This document shows positions 11,595 through 49,700 of a stretch of DNA of 64,000 bases, piece after piece. This DNA comes from Heliocidaris tuberculata (Eukaryota; Echinodermata; Echinoidea; Camarodonta; Echinometridae), in assembly GCA_025618425.1 (NCBI GenBank), contig CM046832.1:47827026-47891025 (forward strand). The letters run 5' to 3'. Position numbers and translations under genes: made by a program. The notes below the pieces were generated by a model that had not been told where the DNA came from, did not search any database, and saw only the letters and a program-made list of their open reading frames with translations. Within the stretch, counting starts at the first letter, position 1. Every line of letters starts with the position of its first letter.

Positions 11595-14500
11595 AAGAGA
11601 AGAGGGCCTGAGAGTAAGAAGAGAGAAGGGAGGAAAGATGGCTTAATGATAACTGCCCTGGATACTGGTGACCCAATTCCAGATGAATGTATAGGAATAG
11701 TATGAGAACAAGATTGAGTTTGATTTGGAAATATGCTGTAGCCTTAATTTTGATTCATATATTTTCCCTATCTACTTAAGATTGGAACTTAATGTAGATA
11801 AAACGGTTTTACTTTTATTTCAATGTCAAATTGTAGTGTTTTTGCTTTCAAGTGAAGAGTCTTCATAGGGCTGTGCTACCCCAATCAACTTAAAAATTGG
11901 CTCTCTCTCTCTCTCTCTCTCTTTTCCTCTCCTCTCTCTCTTTTCTTTTATATTTCTTTCTCACATGTCCTTTTGATCAGCCTGGAAAGTGGGTCGGCAT
12001 GTCCGTAGGTCACAGAAAATGTCACATAGGTACTTGTGGCATGAAGATGACAGCTTGCATGCACTCACAGTCCTGGCCGCAAACTCAGACAAGCTCAAAA
12101 TTGGATTCACCACAGATTCTTAATGCTTTGTATTACTTTACCAAGATATGTATGGTCATCCGAACATTAGCGCATTTGGTGATACTCCATACCCTGATAT
12201 GTGGATCATGTATACATTATGTATGAAACCATGTAGAGTCGAAACTTAGATACACGTGGATTTCTTTTAATCCATTGTTTGGGTAGTAACATTGAATATT
12301 ATGAATAATGTCTTTAAAAAGGCATTTGGTGAAGAAATGGTGAATCTCCCTACTACGTAAGTGCATTCTGATTTTTATTTTTAAAGGATGTTTTTTTTCC
12401 CCTTTCATCAGTATTTACAAATATAACTAATGTATGGTCCTATTGCTGACCCATTAGAAAACATTTTCAAATTAAAAATATATGGGGCATTGATTTCGGG
12501 ACATAATGAACTGGTCATTCAAAAAGGATTATTGTTATATAAAAGTAGAGGAACCGTATATGTAGTTCATTTGGTCATAATAAGAAAAAAACACGAAATT
12601 TTTCACTCCCTCCCCCTCGCTATGCACTATACAGTCTCTAATGAGAGAATTGAATGTGTAATCACATTTTCCATGTGGCTAAGCCCAACCACTCAGGCAG
12701 CATGACTTGCTTAAAGCCAAGGCTAGCACGAGTCTAGAGACCTGTTTTCACAAAAATTAAGATAGAGACCTGTGGATTGGGGCATTACTGACTCCATTTA
12801 CATTCATTCGTTCGTGGATTGTTACACAGTTCGAGATAAGAGGCGGCAGATGGTAGTGACGAAACATTCATTACAAAAATTACCATTTGCGGTTTGAAAT
12901 AAAACCATTAGTGACTGTTGTGGTTGCAGATAGCACCCTTGGAAAAATATAAATTATTGTTAATCTCACCACAATATACCTGTACTTGACTATCAAGTGT
13001 TTGATATTATACCTTCCAAGTGGAAATGATTCTTCTAAGCGGTGATCTATATTTGCAAGGTGAAAGCAGGGCATTAAGATCTTTATATGTAGGGTGTGTG
13101 TCTGATATGGAGATAATGTACATTTGGATAATTGAAATTCAATAATTGTTTTATTCCAATCACTTGTTATTTTACTCTATGTAGAGTGTATGATTTAAAA
13201 AGACTTTACATAATATTTTCTTCAGGAGAGCAAGACTGTTGCCTTTGAATAATTTATTGCAGTGGACCGAACTATAAAAATAAATTTTAGCCAATGTGCA
13301 AACACGGTGTATTGTTAATGATAAATGTCAACTACTGCTTTGATGAAAATTTCTCCAAGACATAAATAATTCCCATCTTAGCCTTTATTGTTAAACTTGT
13401 TTTTCCACATCAGTTGTATGTAGAAATTCCATAAATATCCTCTTCATCAAACAAAGCACATGTCCTTTTGAGCCGCAATGTATCACGTCATTTAGCCCGT
13501 TTTTACGTCAAACGGATGTTTTTGAGCTGCGAAACTACTGCGAGGGAAACCTGACAGGAAGGCTGTTGTTGTGAGGTGTGGTGGAGCCGTCGCTTTTCAG
13601 GCTGACCTTCTCTACTACTAGCTGACTTCCCCCATGCGTACTTTGTCGTCACATTCTGAGGAGGCATGATGTAAATAGACTCAGCTTACCGAGCAGTGTG
13701 TTTTGATTCCGGGATTTGCTCTCATCGACGATTGGACAGAGAGGCAGAATTTATAGTCACGCTGGTTTCGTCACAGTAGGAGACTGATTGCCAGTGCCTT
13801 TATTTAGGCCACAATGTTTTTTTTTACATTCTCATGACATTTAGATTTAAAGCGCAAGGTGCATAATTAAATGCCAACTGAATATCGCATGTCTTTCAAT
13901 CCATCCTAACTTGAAAATGTAGGGCATCAAAACCATCTGTCGGATGTAAGCATTACAATAATAAGCCCATTTCAATCCTATGGTGGGCTTACTTCTAACT
14001 GCATGTACATTTTCCCTTTTTTTTGCAATGTATTCTCAAGAAGAGATGAGAAACTTTATAGTATTCACCAGCCAATTCCTTAAACTCATTTCAAAATCAT
14101 TCACTCTTATCTGATTTTGAAAGTTGATGTTTGCTGTTGATTAGTAAGTTGACACTTATGTACTCCTGACCTTCTGCAATCGCCAAACTGTAGGAAACCG
14201 AACAAAGAAGGAGAAAAAATTATTATATAGCAAGCCTGCACAATGTTTCTGCCTGCTAATCACAATAGTCCTGTTCATATGTTTGCATACTGCAATATTG
14301 TTGATGTGCATCCACAATACATGTATATGTATAAGAGATTTTCCTTGCCCGCCGTTCATATTAGCGAGGCGGTATGATATATCATCATGATACCGTGATA
14401 TTGTGTGGTATTGCCCCACTCACATCAGCAGTATTACAGTATTCACTTCGCTTGGCAAGTAGTGCAGTACATTTTTATTGTGGTAACCCAAAATACCTTG

Positions 14501-14910
14501 GCCATAGACCAGATCAGTCATTTGATTGGTGCAATTTGCCCAGCCTGTGCACCCCTTGCCTTGCACAACCCAGAAACATTGGTGGTATATATTTTATGGA
14601 TGTCATTCATATCTGCCACATATTTTACGAACAGGTGTAAGATATGAACAGGGGAGTCTTTTCTGGCACCTCTCTCCTATAAAACGAGAAAAATTAGCCT
14701 CTAATGTTGGCTACTCGTGCCATATTTCACAGCAGTATTACCCGTAAATTTGCGTTTGCATAGTGTACCTTCCAGAAGATAACTAGCGTTAGAACGTGGT
14801 CTTGAAATCTTCACAACAGGAAATGTAGAGGGTGTTTCGCAATGCCTCTGATTGAGTATCGTTGAACTGTGAACGTGTCATGCACCTCCATCATATCTTT
14901 ACATCTCTCT
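11228..14910. other. Long spacer without recognised gene
   Basis: Contains a (GA)n tract at 11561-11591 and a short (CT)n stretch at 11899-11945. Open frames reach 109 codons (11897-12226 plus) but start in the CT repeat and show no domain. A somewhat GC-richer patch around 13480-13700 could hold an upstream promoter or first exon of the R3HDM gene, but nothing in the sequence proves it. Confidence 0.4.
11561..11591. repeat. (GA)n microsatellite
   Basis: About 15 uninterrupted GA dinucleotides, followed by imperfect purine-rich sequence to about 11640. Confidence 0.9.
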
Positions 14911-14915
14911 AGATC

Positions 14916-14946
14916 AGAGAGAGAGTAAGAGAGAGAGAGAGAGAGA
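14916..14946. repeat. (GA)n microsatellite, short and interrupted
   Basis: GAGAGAGAGTAAGAGAGAGAGAGAGAGA-type tract of about 30 bp. Confidence 0.85.
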
Positions 14947-14949
14947 CAG

Positions 14950-16602
14950 GTTTACCAATAGATCTGTCACCAGAGAATGGAAATCCCGATATTGATTTTC
15001 CACTATCCTAATTCAATTTGCTACATTAAAATGTGTGCTGGGAGCTATCATTATCAGTTTGGCCTCATTTTTCCAGGGGGTAAAAATCAAAAAGTGCATT
15101 ACATCCTATCTGGTAATGTCATTTTGCTCCTCGATCTCTCCATTATATGCTGGTAAAAGAAAGGCATGATATCAACAAAAGCTGTCTGCTCTTCTGATAT
15201 TAGTGAATGATATTTGTCTGTTTTTCAACAATTTCATTTGCTAGTAAATAATAGAATTTGCAGGCCCCCAAAGCAGTTTTTTTTTTAATGTGCTCAAATA
15301 TAGGGAGCAATCAAATGAATGGCATTTTTCAATGAACACCAACTGAATCTTACCGACTGAGTGACAGTAAAATATATAATGGAGCAGTGAGCAATTTAGC
15401 TCTGGATAGCTCCAAAAGAGCTGTATGAACCGATAAATAGCTCAATAAAACAAACAAACAGTGAAATACAAAATAAGTTACTTCAATGAAATCTCACTGT
15501 AACAACAACAAATCCCAAAAGAGCTCCCAGTCACGAAGAGGTATTTTTTACACTGGTGGGATAAATATGTAAAATAACATTCAACCCCCCCCCCCCTCCT
15601 CATATCTAACAAATCTGGAAGAGAAACTAGGAATCAATTTTGCATAGCCTAAATGATTAGATAAAAGATTAGCATACTGGTAATGATCAATGTATGGGGG
15701 AAAATTGACAGTATTAGGAGGGGTGAGATGTTCTATACACACATCATACCTTCATCAGCATGTGATCTTCTTCCATGACACTATCATGTTGGTGATGAAA
15801 TCATTCCCACTTCTGTTAGTCTACTACTAGCTGTCCTTAAGTCAGTCTTGACCCCTAATTCAACTTGGTCATCTAGCGTCCTGTTTAGTAGGGCATCCCA
15901 ATCAATCTTGCTTCATGCTTCATATCATCCACGCAGCCTTGAACAAGGCTAATCCTCCAGGGTGGTATAATTCAGACCTGCATCATCTCTTCCGCTCCGC
16001 TGCCCTCTCCATCTGCAAGTCAAACGGGAGATTCAAGACGGTCTGATAATATAGGACAATCATGTACAAGATGATTAGCTAGACGCATACATTATAGGAG
16101 AGAAACTGCATTTTGTTTTTGTTTTTTTTTTACTTGCAGATTTTGTGCAATAGGTGACTCATATTACAATTTAGCCCCTGTATTTGTTTTCATGCATCAT
16201 TCAGTATGGAATACTGACAATGTTAAAAATATTGACAGACATATATAGACATTTTTAACATGCACACATGTATGTATACGTGTGGGATAGAAAATGCCAT
16301 TCATATTTTAATAGATAATCCCTGCGAAAAAAGGAATTACAAGTCAAGGGTCAAGAGTAAAAAAAAAATTTTAAAAAAGGACACATCAACACTGCCTCCA
16401 TGTGCATTCTTTTGATATACATTGTACAAGTGTAGCTGTACAGATATGTTTACTCTTAAAATGAGAAAAAAGGATGCTTTATGCAGTATTTTCAATCACA
16501 ACTTAAAGTTGTACTGGTATTTTATGACTTGCATTTTCTCATTTACAAATAATCATTTCCTAACCAACTTCATGATTTCTTTTCCTTTGTTCCCTTTTGC
16601 AG
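14950..16602. other. Spacer without recognised gene
   Basis: No domain-bearing open frame or complete repeat was identified. It ends in a good polypyrimidine tract and AG (16575-16602) that serve the probable exon beginning at 16603, so at least part of this stretch is likely intron of the R3HDM transcription unit. Confidence 0.4.
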
Positions 16603-16732
16603 GTAAAACTGCTGATAACATTGGCATGTCACCCCCAACGTTACCCCCTACATCACCTTAAAGGAATATGTGCAAGACGACAATCTGTATTCAATATAAC
16701 CTACCAAATCTGACAAGACATCTGTTAGAATG
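16603..16732 (+). other. Probable 5'UTR exon of the R3HDM gene
   Basis: A 130 bp segment preceded by a strong acceptor (TTTTCCTTTGTTCCC-TTTTGCAG) and followed by the donor GTGAGT. If it is spliced to the exon at 19607, the main reading frame has an in-frame stop (TAG, 16726-16728) just before the junction. The segment would therefore be untranslated and the first in-frame ATG would be at 19687. It would also carry three short upstream open frames (ATGs at 16626, 16668 and 16730). The evidence is splice signals and frame logic only; without a transcript, moderate confidence. Confidence 0.5.
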
Positions 16733-16752
16733 GTGAGTTTGTTCTCTCTCAT

Positions 16753-16904
16753 CAGGGCCCTGTTTCATAAAACTTGATATCTATGACAGGTTACAATAAC
16801 AGTTATAAGCTACTGAAATACTTGCATCTGATTGGCTGAGAGGAAATTTGTCATAGATATGTGGCAGTTGTTATTGATAATAAGTTTCATGAAACGGGGC
16901 CCAG
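16753..16904 (-). mobile_element. CAGGGG fold-back element, copy 2
   Basis: Starts CAGGGCCCTGTTTCATAAAA and ends with its near complement TTTCATGAAACGGGGCCCAG. The core is inverted relative to the other copies (CTTGCATCTGATTGGC). Lies 20 bp inside the intron after the probable 5'UTR exon. Confidence 0.8.
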
Positions 16905-17649
16905 TTTGGTGAAATGTTGATCCGACATTTGGCAGTAGCTTTATTCTGTCAGAGATGTATAGTTCAGGTTAGGGTTGCGATTGGGTCAGTTTTGAGGGTT
17001 AATGAGGGTTTGTTTTTCAAACTGGACTGAGTGTATAAAATATGTATGCCCCCTCCAGTGTAGTTACCCCGTCATCAGATTGTAGGATTTGATAAATACT
17101 ATTGCAGACCAATTCCAGACATCTTTTGGGGTTACGTATTATTTCATCAGTTGTTTTCCATATTAAAATTGATGGTATGTTATCATTGAAATCACATGAA
17201 TCTAGACAAATTTGTACAAAATTTTTGCAAATGCTTAAGAAAATGGCGACCAAAACTGGCCTGTAATTTTCTGTGAAATTTGTTGCTCATTTGATAATTC
17301 ATTCAGTGCTAGTTTGCGGTATTATCATGCTGCTCGTGGCACTTTGGATTTGCTTTGCATTATGCCATTTGAAATTTGTAATAGTAACTCTAAGTAAAAA
17401 TGTTCACTGACAGCGCATTGTTACATGATCTTCAAAATCTTGCATTTCTGGAACATCCTTGTACCTTGCCAATTTACCTTGGTTCCTGGTTTCTCTGAAA
17501 GTTGATACTGGTTGCCCACGCAGTTTGTAAACTGACCTTTAGAATTCTACCTACTGCTATCGTGAGTAGTCTTCAGGGTGAGGCTCAACCTGCCATTTTT
17601 ACATTTAGCATCCTCTAAATGAAATTGGGAATACTAAATATGCCTTTAA

Positions 17650-17960
17650 AGTAAAAGTCAAAGTTGTGTATTGGACATACAATTACATTGTGAGAAACCA
17701 GTCTAGAAGCAATTGTGAAAGGCCGATTGTATAGTACGTAAGAACTGGTGTATATTGTTACATTTTGGAATCATCAAAATGATAGGATATTGGCTTGATT
17801 TTCCTTAAAATCACAATGACTGTACACAAAAATGGGTATATGGGACTTCACACACTTATGTACCATGAAAGTTTGGTCCAGAATTGTCGGTATTTGTCAT
17901 CATATTTCGAATACGAGGGTATTCTTTGATATGTCACTTTGAAATGAGAAAGAGTTATAG
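17650..17960 (+). mobile_element. TTAA-flanked MITE (AGATAAAGTTGAG family), truncated copy
   Basis: TTAA at 17646-17649, then AGTAAAAGTCAAAGTTG. Downstream landmarks match the copy at 6061: AACTGGTGTATATTG, AATCATCAAAAT, AAATGGGTATATGGGACT and CATATTTCGAATACGAGGG. The right terminus is not recognisable beyond about 17960. Confidence 0.7.
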
Positions 17961-18200
17961 TAGACTAAATGAAGAGTCCAAATGATGATGCTTGATAGGT
18001 GTGATTGTGGGGGTGTACTCAATCTAGTTGGAGAGATTTGATTCTTGACAATTTTTAATGGCAATATGGGTACTAAACAGGCGGAACTGATAGTCACTAT
18101 GAGTATTTGATTGACTAGCATTAAAGTCTGTACCTTTTTGGTAAGCTCCACAAATTTTATTTTGTTGTCCGTCCGTCCGTCCATCCCGCTTTCTCGTTCT

Positions 18201-18990
18201 AGTGATAACTCAAGAACCATTTAAGGTATGAACTTCAAACTTAGTGCTAGTGTGTATCACCATAGGAAGACAATCTGATTAGATTTTGGAGTATGCAGGT
18301 CAAAGGTCAAGGTCACAGAGGCCAATTTCTGAAATTTCAGGTGTTGGCCTCATTCATTTGAGGTATGAACTTTAAACCTGGTGCTAGTATGTATCACCAA
18401 AAAAGATGATATTAGATTTGGGTATGTATGTCAAAGGTCAAAGGTCACAGGTCAATTTCTGAAATTGCAGATGTTAGCCTTGTTAATGCGATATCTCAAG
18501 AACCATTTGAGGTATGAACTTCTAACTTGGTACTAGTATGTATCACCATAGAAAGACGATCTGATTAGATTTTGGGATACGTAGGTCAAAGGTCAAAGGT
18601 CACAGAGGTCAATTCTGAAATTGCAGGTTTTAGCCTAAACGTGATATCTCAAGAACCATTTGATCCATCAAAACTTCAAACTTGGAACTAGTATGCATCA
18701 CCATAATGAGACGAATTGATTAGATTTTTGTTCACATAGGTCAAAGGTGACCGGTCATAGGGGTCATTATACAGGTGTACATGTATGTGAAATTAATGTT
18801 TTTCTACCTTTGTTATCACCATATCTCAACTATTTTGTAATCATGACTAGGAGGAGATAAAGTGATCAGACTTTTGGGTTATAAGGTGTAAGGTCAAATG
18901 TCAAAGAGGTCAATTAACATGTAATTATAGGCTTTTTATTCTGGTTATCACAATATTTCGAACAGTTGGAGCCATCAGCTGAATTTAGGC
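18201..18990 (+). repeat. Tandem repeat array, ~150 bp unit, with repeated AGGTCAAAGGTCA motifs
   Basis: Units begin near 18201, 18351, 18490 and 18640, with a degenerate fifth near 18800. Each starts with CTCAAGAACCATTTGAGGT-like sequence, continues through AACTTCAAACTTGGTACTAG and GTATCACCATA, and ends with a GGTCAAAGGTCA-type run. Direct repeats of AGGTCA spaced by one base (DR1) occur at about 18297-18330, 18430-18455 and 18583-18612; weaker versions are at 18737 and 18887. A (GTCC)n microsatellite precedes the array at 18167-18182. Located in the first intron of the R3HDM gene. Confidence 0.85.
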
Positions 18991-19606
18991 GGAGGCATAT
19001 AGGAGACGCAGTCATATTCATCTAGTTTTTCTTCTCAGAATATTAAACAAATGAGAGGTAAAAAACAATTTATATGTCTGACTTGGCACATATATTTGAG
19101 TTACACTAGACACATGTAAAACCTATATCAGCTGTGTGTCGATGTTGTGTCTTTGATTTGTATAAGGAAACCTCGAAGATTACTGTGCAGGGAGTTGCTG
19201 GAGAAGAAGGATCCTAGTGAAGGCCTTCTATAAGACGTGATATAACATTTGTTTCACATATTTACACCCAGGTTAATGGGAAATGATGGAATATCTCAGA
19301 CTGTATTTTTTAATACAAGTAGAACAACATGAGATTATTTTTAACCCTTCGTGTATGATTTGATTTTCAATGGTTGAACGGGGTAATATGTTTCGTTCTA
19401 ATTTCCTTTTCACTGTCTTTACTTCTTTATCTTTAAGATTGTTAATTAATTTAAAATTAATAGAATACAACAGTATTGTTGTTTGTAATACTCATGAAAT
19501 AGCAAGTTTTTTAGAATTAGGTTGGATCATTACAAATAACGATAGTTTAACCAAAATTCTCAATCCATGCATGTATACAAAATTTTTTTTTTTTTCCTGC
19601 TTACAG
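18991..19606 (+). other. Intron sequence before the first coding exon
   Basis: AT-rich, no recognised element. It ends with a long T-run and CTGCTTACAG acceptor at 19575-19606. Confidence 0.5.
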
Positions 19607-19686
19607 ATGCCAGTCACTACCCATTGTTTACAAGAGGAAGTGCTACGAGACTAAATCCCCAAGCGCTGCAGCAAACCAATAACACA

Positions 19687-44849
<25,163 letters not shown>

Positions 44850-45090
44850 CCATACTGTTTCTGCATGCCTAGGACATTCATATATACCTAGAAGTCATTG
44901 TCGGGTGAATTTCTTGCGTCAAAACGTTTCATGTTTTTTTGTCATTTCCCGTTCTCACTTCTGGTCAACCAAATGTAAGTTGTTGCAGTTAACACAGCTT
45001 GCTCACACTTGCATAAAATGTTCTAAGTTCACCAGCTCATGTAATGCCAAGAAATTCCAGTAGACATCGTGCATATTAGTATCTAATAAA
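44850..45090 (+). terminator. Possible 3'UTR with AATAAA at 45085-45090
   Basis: The first AATAAA after the stop is at 45085, followed immediately by an A-run. Another AATAAA, in CCAATAAAGTACAGACTATT, is at 49626 and could serve a much longer 3'UTR. Which one is used cannot be told from sequence. Confidence 0.35.
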
Positions 45091-45150
45091 AAAAAAAGGC
45101 AATGACTTCAGTCATACTTTGTCTTGCACCGTAAAAATACATGATATACA

Positions 45151-45507
45151 TTAGGTCTGTTCCATGGTATGTGTAAAGGAGTGTATCAAAGACACCATAT
45201 TTCAATCACCAAGTTTCAAAGTTTGATTTTTATTTCAGTAGCCATATGTTGGAAGCATCTCCATGCTAGATTCTGATGTGATCACTCCTGGCTTTAAAAA
45301 ATTGAAATGATTATTATCTTTATTGACAGAGTAGTGGCAGAGATCATATGCAGGAGTGATTATAACGAAATTGTGCGTGGGGACACCTCTGTTTATATGG
45401 CTCCTGAAATACATAACCTTGAGAATGGGTGATTTTATTCTGTTATCAAGTTTGTTCTTGGATTTGTTTTTTGTCACTCCACTTCATACCATGGAACTGT
45501 CCACTAA
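45151..45507. mobile_element. MITE with GTTCCATGGTATG ends, ~355 bp
   Basis: TTAGGTCTGTTCCATGGTAT on the left, ATACCATGGAACTGTCCACT on the right. Inverted termini of about 20 bp plus GGAGTG/CACTCC further in. Non-coding. Confidence 0.7.
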
Positions 45508-46524
45508 ACAAAGTCTGTTACATTTCGTTAAGTGATTTATGATAATGCATAATCTAGGGTTTTAAAGGCATCCATCAGTTTAAAGTCCTGTGTGATCTGA
45601 ACACCACTTTGACTGTGCACCAGTGCCCGTATCAGAGTGTGTTGTGGAGAACCAAAGATGCATAGAACTATTCTATAAAGGGTATTTTCTGTTATATGTA
45701 GTTATCCATTGCACAACTATCTCCTAAGCTTTTATTCATAAATTTGGTCACTGAAAAATTAATAATCACTTATGACTGAATATGTAATTCCACTACCCAT
45801 TTTGTAATTAGTAGCATGGTATTTTTCACATAGTGAAACTTATATCATAGGAGATAACATTCAGCCTTTGATCTAGTAAAGTAATTAATATACTAATATT
45901 TATTACCCTCCCCGAAGTTCATATCTTTTGTATATCCATTTGTGATGTGTGATTTTAGCCTACCTCTTGACAATAATTTATGCACCAAATTTAACTTGAT
46001 ATCAATATTTAATCAGTTAAATGGACTTTCGGCTCAGTTTTTGTTGGGAGGGGGAAAATATGGCTGAAATTTGTTTTATACTTTTGTATGTAAAGGGAAG
46101 AATACATTTTTCCGAAAATCAGAAATTACCATGTTACCCCCCAAACCCATTGAAATTGAAGAAGGGAAAAGGAATCATTGATGAACAGTGTCGTAGAGTA
46201 GTTCTAAAACAACGATACAGACCGTTTTGGGCATTACATACAACTCTGTCTCATGATCATAGGACCTGTGTAATCATTCTACACTCGACTTCAGAGTTAA
46301 TTTATGGGTAAGATTTTTGCAGCAAGGCAATGTGTATGCCTTAAAAATAGACTATTGTTTCTAATAGTTTATCTGAAAATCTGAAAAGAATTTTTGGGGT
46401 TTCTTGTCAGTAAATGAAATAGGGTCATGTCATCTATCCCTATTCCTATTCCATCCTCTGTAAGAAGTGGTTCTTTCCCGACAGATGTGTGTGAGAGAAG
46501 TAGCTTTTCATGGATTTTATGAAG

Positions 46525-46712
46525 AACACGATAAAAACTACTTTCGAAAAATAAACTCAAAGGCAATTTCAAAGGCCTATTGTACTGCCCATAGAAATCA
46601 GGTTCGGATTACGTAATACGGCATTGTAATGTTCGCATATTTCTAAAGGTGATAGACAGGGCTATTGAAATTGCCTTGAGTTGATTTTTTCGAAAATAGT
46701 TTTTATCGTGTT
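46525..46712. mobile_element. Fold-back with ~54 bp arms
   Basis: AACACGATAAAAACTACTTT continuing through AAACTCAAAGGCAATTTCAA is mirrored by TTGAAATTGCCTTGAGTTGA through TAGTTTTTATCGTGTT. Spacer about 80 bp. Few mismatches, non-coding; no second copy seen in the window. Confidence 0.75.
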
Positions 46713-46719
46713 GAAGATG

Positions 46720-49700
46720 CTATTATTGTATAACAGGTTCAAGAATGCAGGCACTCGCAATCGGTCAAATGACGCCATGTGACCATTCATTAATCTTGCC
46801 TTCCGTGCAAAAAGTTCTATGAGGAAGCGATAACATGCGGCAAAAGTGATAATGCACAGCTAAGATGCGCATATTCGATCCTTTGGTGCATACAAATTAA
46901 TAAAGACTCAATGAAATTGCACATTGGTTACATATGGTGCAAACATTGCATGCGCATATTGAGACAGGCATTCCACTCTTTGGCTGTGCTTAGGTGATGT
47001 CATTCAATAAAACAAATCGCAGCATCTATGACTGTGTGCGACTCTTGGCCTTTTGAACGGGTTTGCAGCCTATTTCTTATCTTTATACTCATGTTGTAGA
47101 CCCGTTTTATAGAACTAATTATTCACATATTGTAGCTTGTTCATCAGTGGAATGCACTGCACCCCTGTTAAGTCACAATGAGACAGAAAATGAACTAGAC
47201 AAGTCTTGGTCATTTTTTTCTGTTGACTTAACCTGCCTGCAATCCATAATTCCTAATGCATTAGAAAACATGAATTATGTACAATTTACGCCTGGGACCG
47301 ACCTGCAGTGTTCCCATCTGAATGACAAAAGTCAACTTGGTTTACAAGAAGACCACAGGGTTGCCTTCCCGACCAACTCAGATCTCCCTAAAGAATTCCT
47401 CTCAAGGATAACTTTTTTATTACCATAAAATCTTACCGGGATTATCATCTTCTCGTCATGATATATTAACATAACTGATCATTCAATTACCATCTCTGCA
47501 TTAGTCTTGTTATAGGATCGTTGATTACAAATAAGTTGCCTTGCCCCGTTCAATTTAAACATGATGAAAATTATGAACTCGTGGGATATGGTTTTGAAGG
47601 TCTATACAAACAATGAGGTCTGTATTGCATTCTCTCACAAAATAATTACTGAAATTATTTTCAATTTGCATAAATTTTTATACCAGTATTCAATTAAGAA
47701 TATTTTTTTCAAAATCTTAGTGAATAGATTTCTACAAATTAATTGAGAATTGAATGCTCAGTGAAAACCTGAAAAGATGATTTTGTAAGGTTGTTTATAG
47801 GTATTTATAACATTTTTACTGGATTGATAACATGAAATTTAATACATGAAAAGTAATATTTTGTATTTATTATTGCCTGTCTCAAATGCCCATTTTGACT
47901 TAGTGTAGGTGTATTCACAATAAACCCTGTAGTTTTTACAAGGTTACCAAGACTTTCTCATAGTAACGTTCTGTTTTATTTTAAAAAACAAAAACGCAGC
48001 AATACCGTAGTTGTCTGTTTTAAGTACCAAAGGGTATCAATGAAAATATTGAGAAATCTGGATGAATTGAATTTGAAGCAGGAATTCAAACTTCGATTCA
48101 GTGGTATAAAGAGATCACCTGAAACAAATTCTTGGTTTCTCTTAAGTGTTTAATTTTTCAGTTTTTATGAAGTAAAAATTTAGGATGAAAACCCCCCACC
48201 CCTCCCCTTTGATCCCCGGATAATCATGACCATATCTGTGCCTCTCAGTACGCAATTTTTTGTTTTTTCTTCTACCTGTTCATATGCACAATTGATTGAT
48301 ATGGCCTCTGTCTGTGTCTCTCACTGCCTGCCATGTACATGGCATACTTAGGGTAGATAATGACTTTAAAACAATGCCATGTGGAAACTATTAAAGTGCT
48401 CATTTGTAGTTTTTTTTTAGGAAGAGAGGATAAGATGGATCAATGAAGAATAAAATGTATGACACAACTCACAAAGCTGATTTCAAATCTAATCTTTTGT
48501 TCTGGTATACACTGGAATTGCATTTCGAGAGAAACTGCCTTAAATTGCATCTCATTTTTGGGTTGCTAGAACCAGCAAATCATCCCAAGTGAGAAAAATT
48601 TGATGAAATTGCGTTCACTAAAAAAAAAAAATCACTTTTATTTGCACTTGGAGAGTTCCACTCTGGAACTGTCGATTACTGTTGAATAGTGATTGGTGTT
48701 TTGAAGGATGGAAATAGGGCAACTCAGGCAACTCAAAATAAAGAGAGAGTATACTTGTTTGAATAGGAATGCAGCCAGAGCATTTAAAGCTTCAGGGACA
48801 TTTAAAGCAGTTGGGAATTAGCTCCCTTGGCTGCCTTATAAATGACACTAACTATGGAAAAGAAGAATTATAATAAAAGAATTCAAACATATCTCATCAG
48901 CTTCATTTTCAATGAGTAATAATAAAAAAAAAAGATACATGCTATACGTGGACCAGTGGTAATCTTGAGATGTAATAGTAAGAACTGCCTATGACAGTGT
49001 GGCCTTCAAAAAAACGTGCTGACATTATGTGATGTAGGTGTTTACAAACAAGACTGCGCAAAACTATCCCCTTCTCGTAACAGATGCAACAATACACAGA
49101 TGGGGAAGAAAATTATGTATGGTGTTTAACAAAATCGGCACCAAAATTTGTAATGTTAACTTGAAATAAGCACAAGTGATAGGCAATTACTTGTAACATG
49201 GAATCATACTCTGTTTCTGAATGCTTGCATTTACAGGATATCTTCATCCTAAGTGTACTATGATAGATGAGTAATCTTCTGCTGGAAAAAAATGTTTCAT
49301 ATCAGGTTAGGAAGAAAAAAAAAAAGAAATACCTACAGATATTGTGTACTATTAAGAGTTTATGTAAAATGTATGGTAGTTTTCATGAAGTCTATGCTAA
49401 AGAAAAAAATGTGATTTTTTAGGATAATGATGATAAAAGATATGAAATATGGTTTTAAAAATATCTAAATCTATATTTTAAGAAACATAAAAATACAATA
49501 TTATACTAGAATTAGAAAATGAAACTTCAGAAGTGAAGATGTGTAAATGTGTTATGTGTTTAGACTTTTAAATGTTTACATAGATGAGAAGAAAAGTAAC
49601 TGTTATTGTATCCATCATCAAGTGCCAATAAAGTACAGACTATTAAAGAACATGCTTGCTTTAATTGATATTGAGTTTAAAGTTAGCTAATATATTGAGT

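Noticed and set aside
47063..47428. 121-codon open frame downstream of R3HDM
   Set aside because: No domain, no splice signals and no conserved-looking pattern. The length is within chance for this AT-rich region, though an unrecognised exon cannot be excluded.
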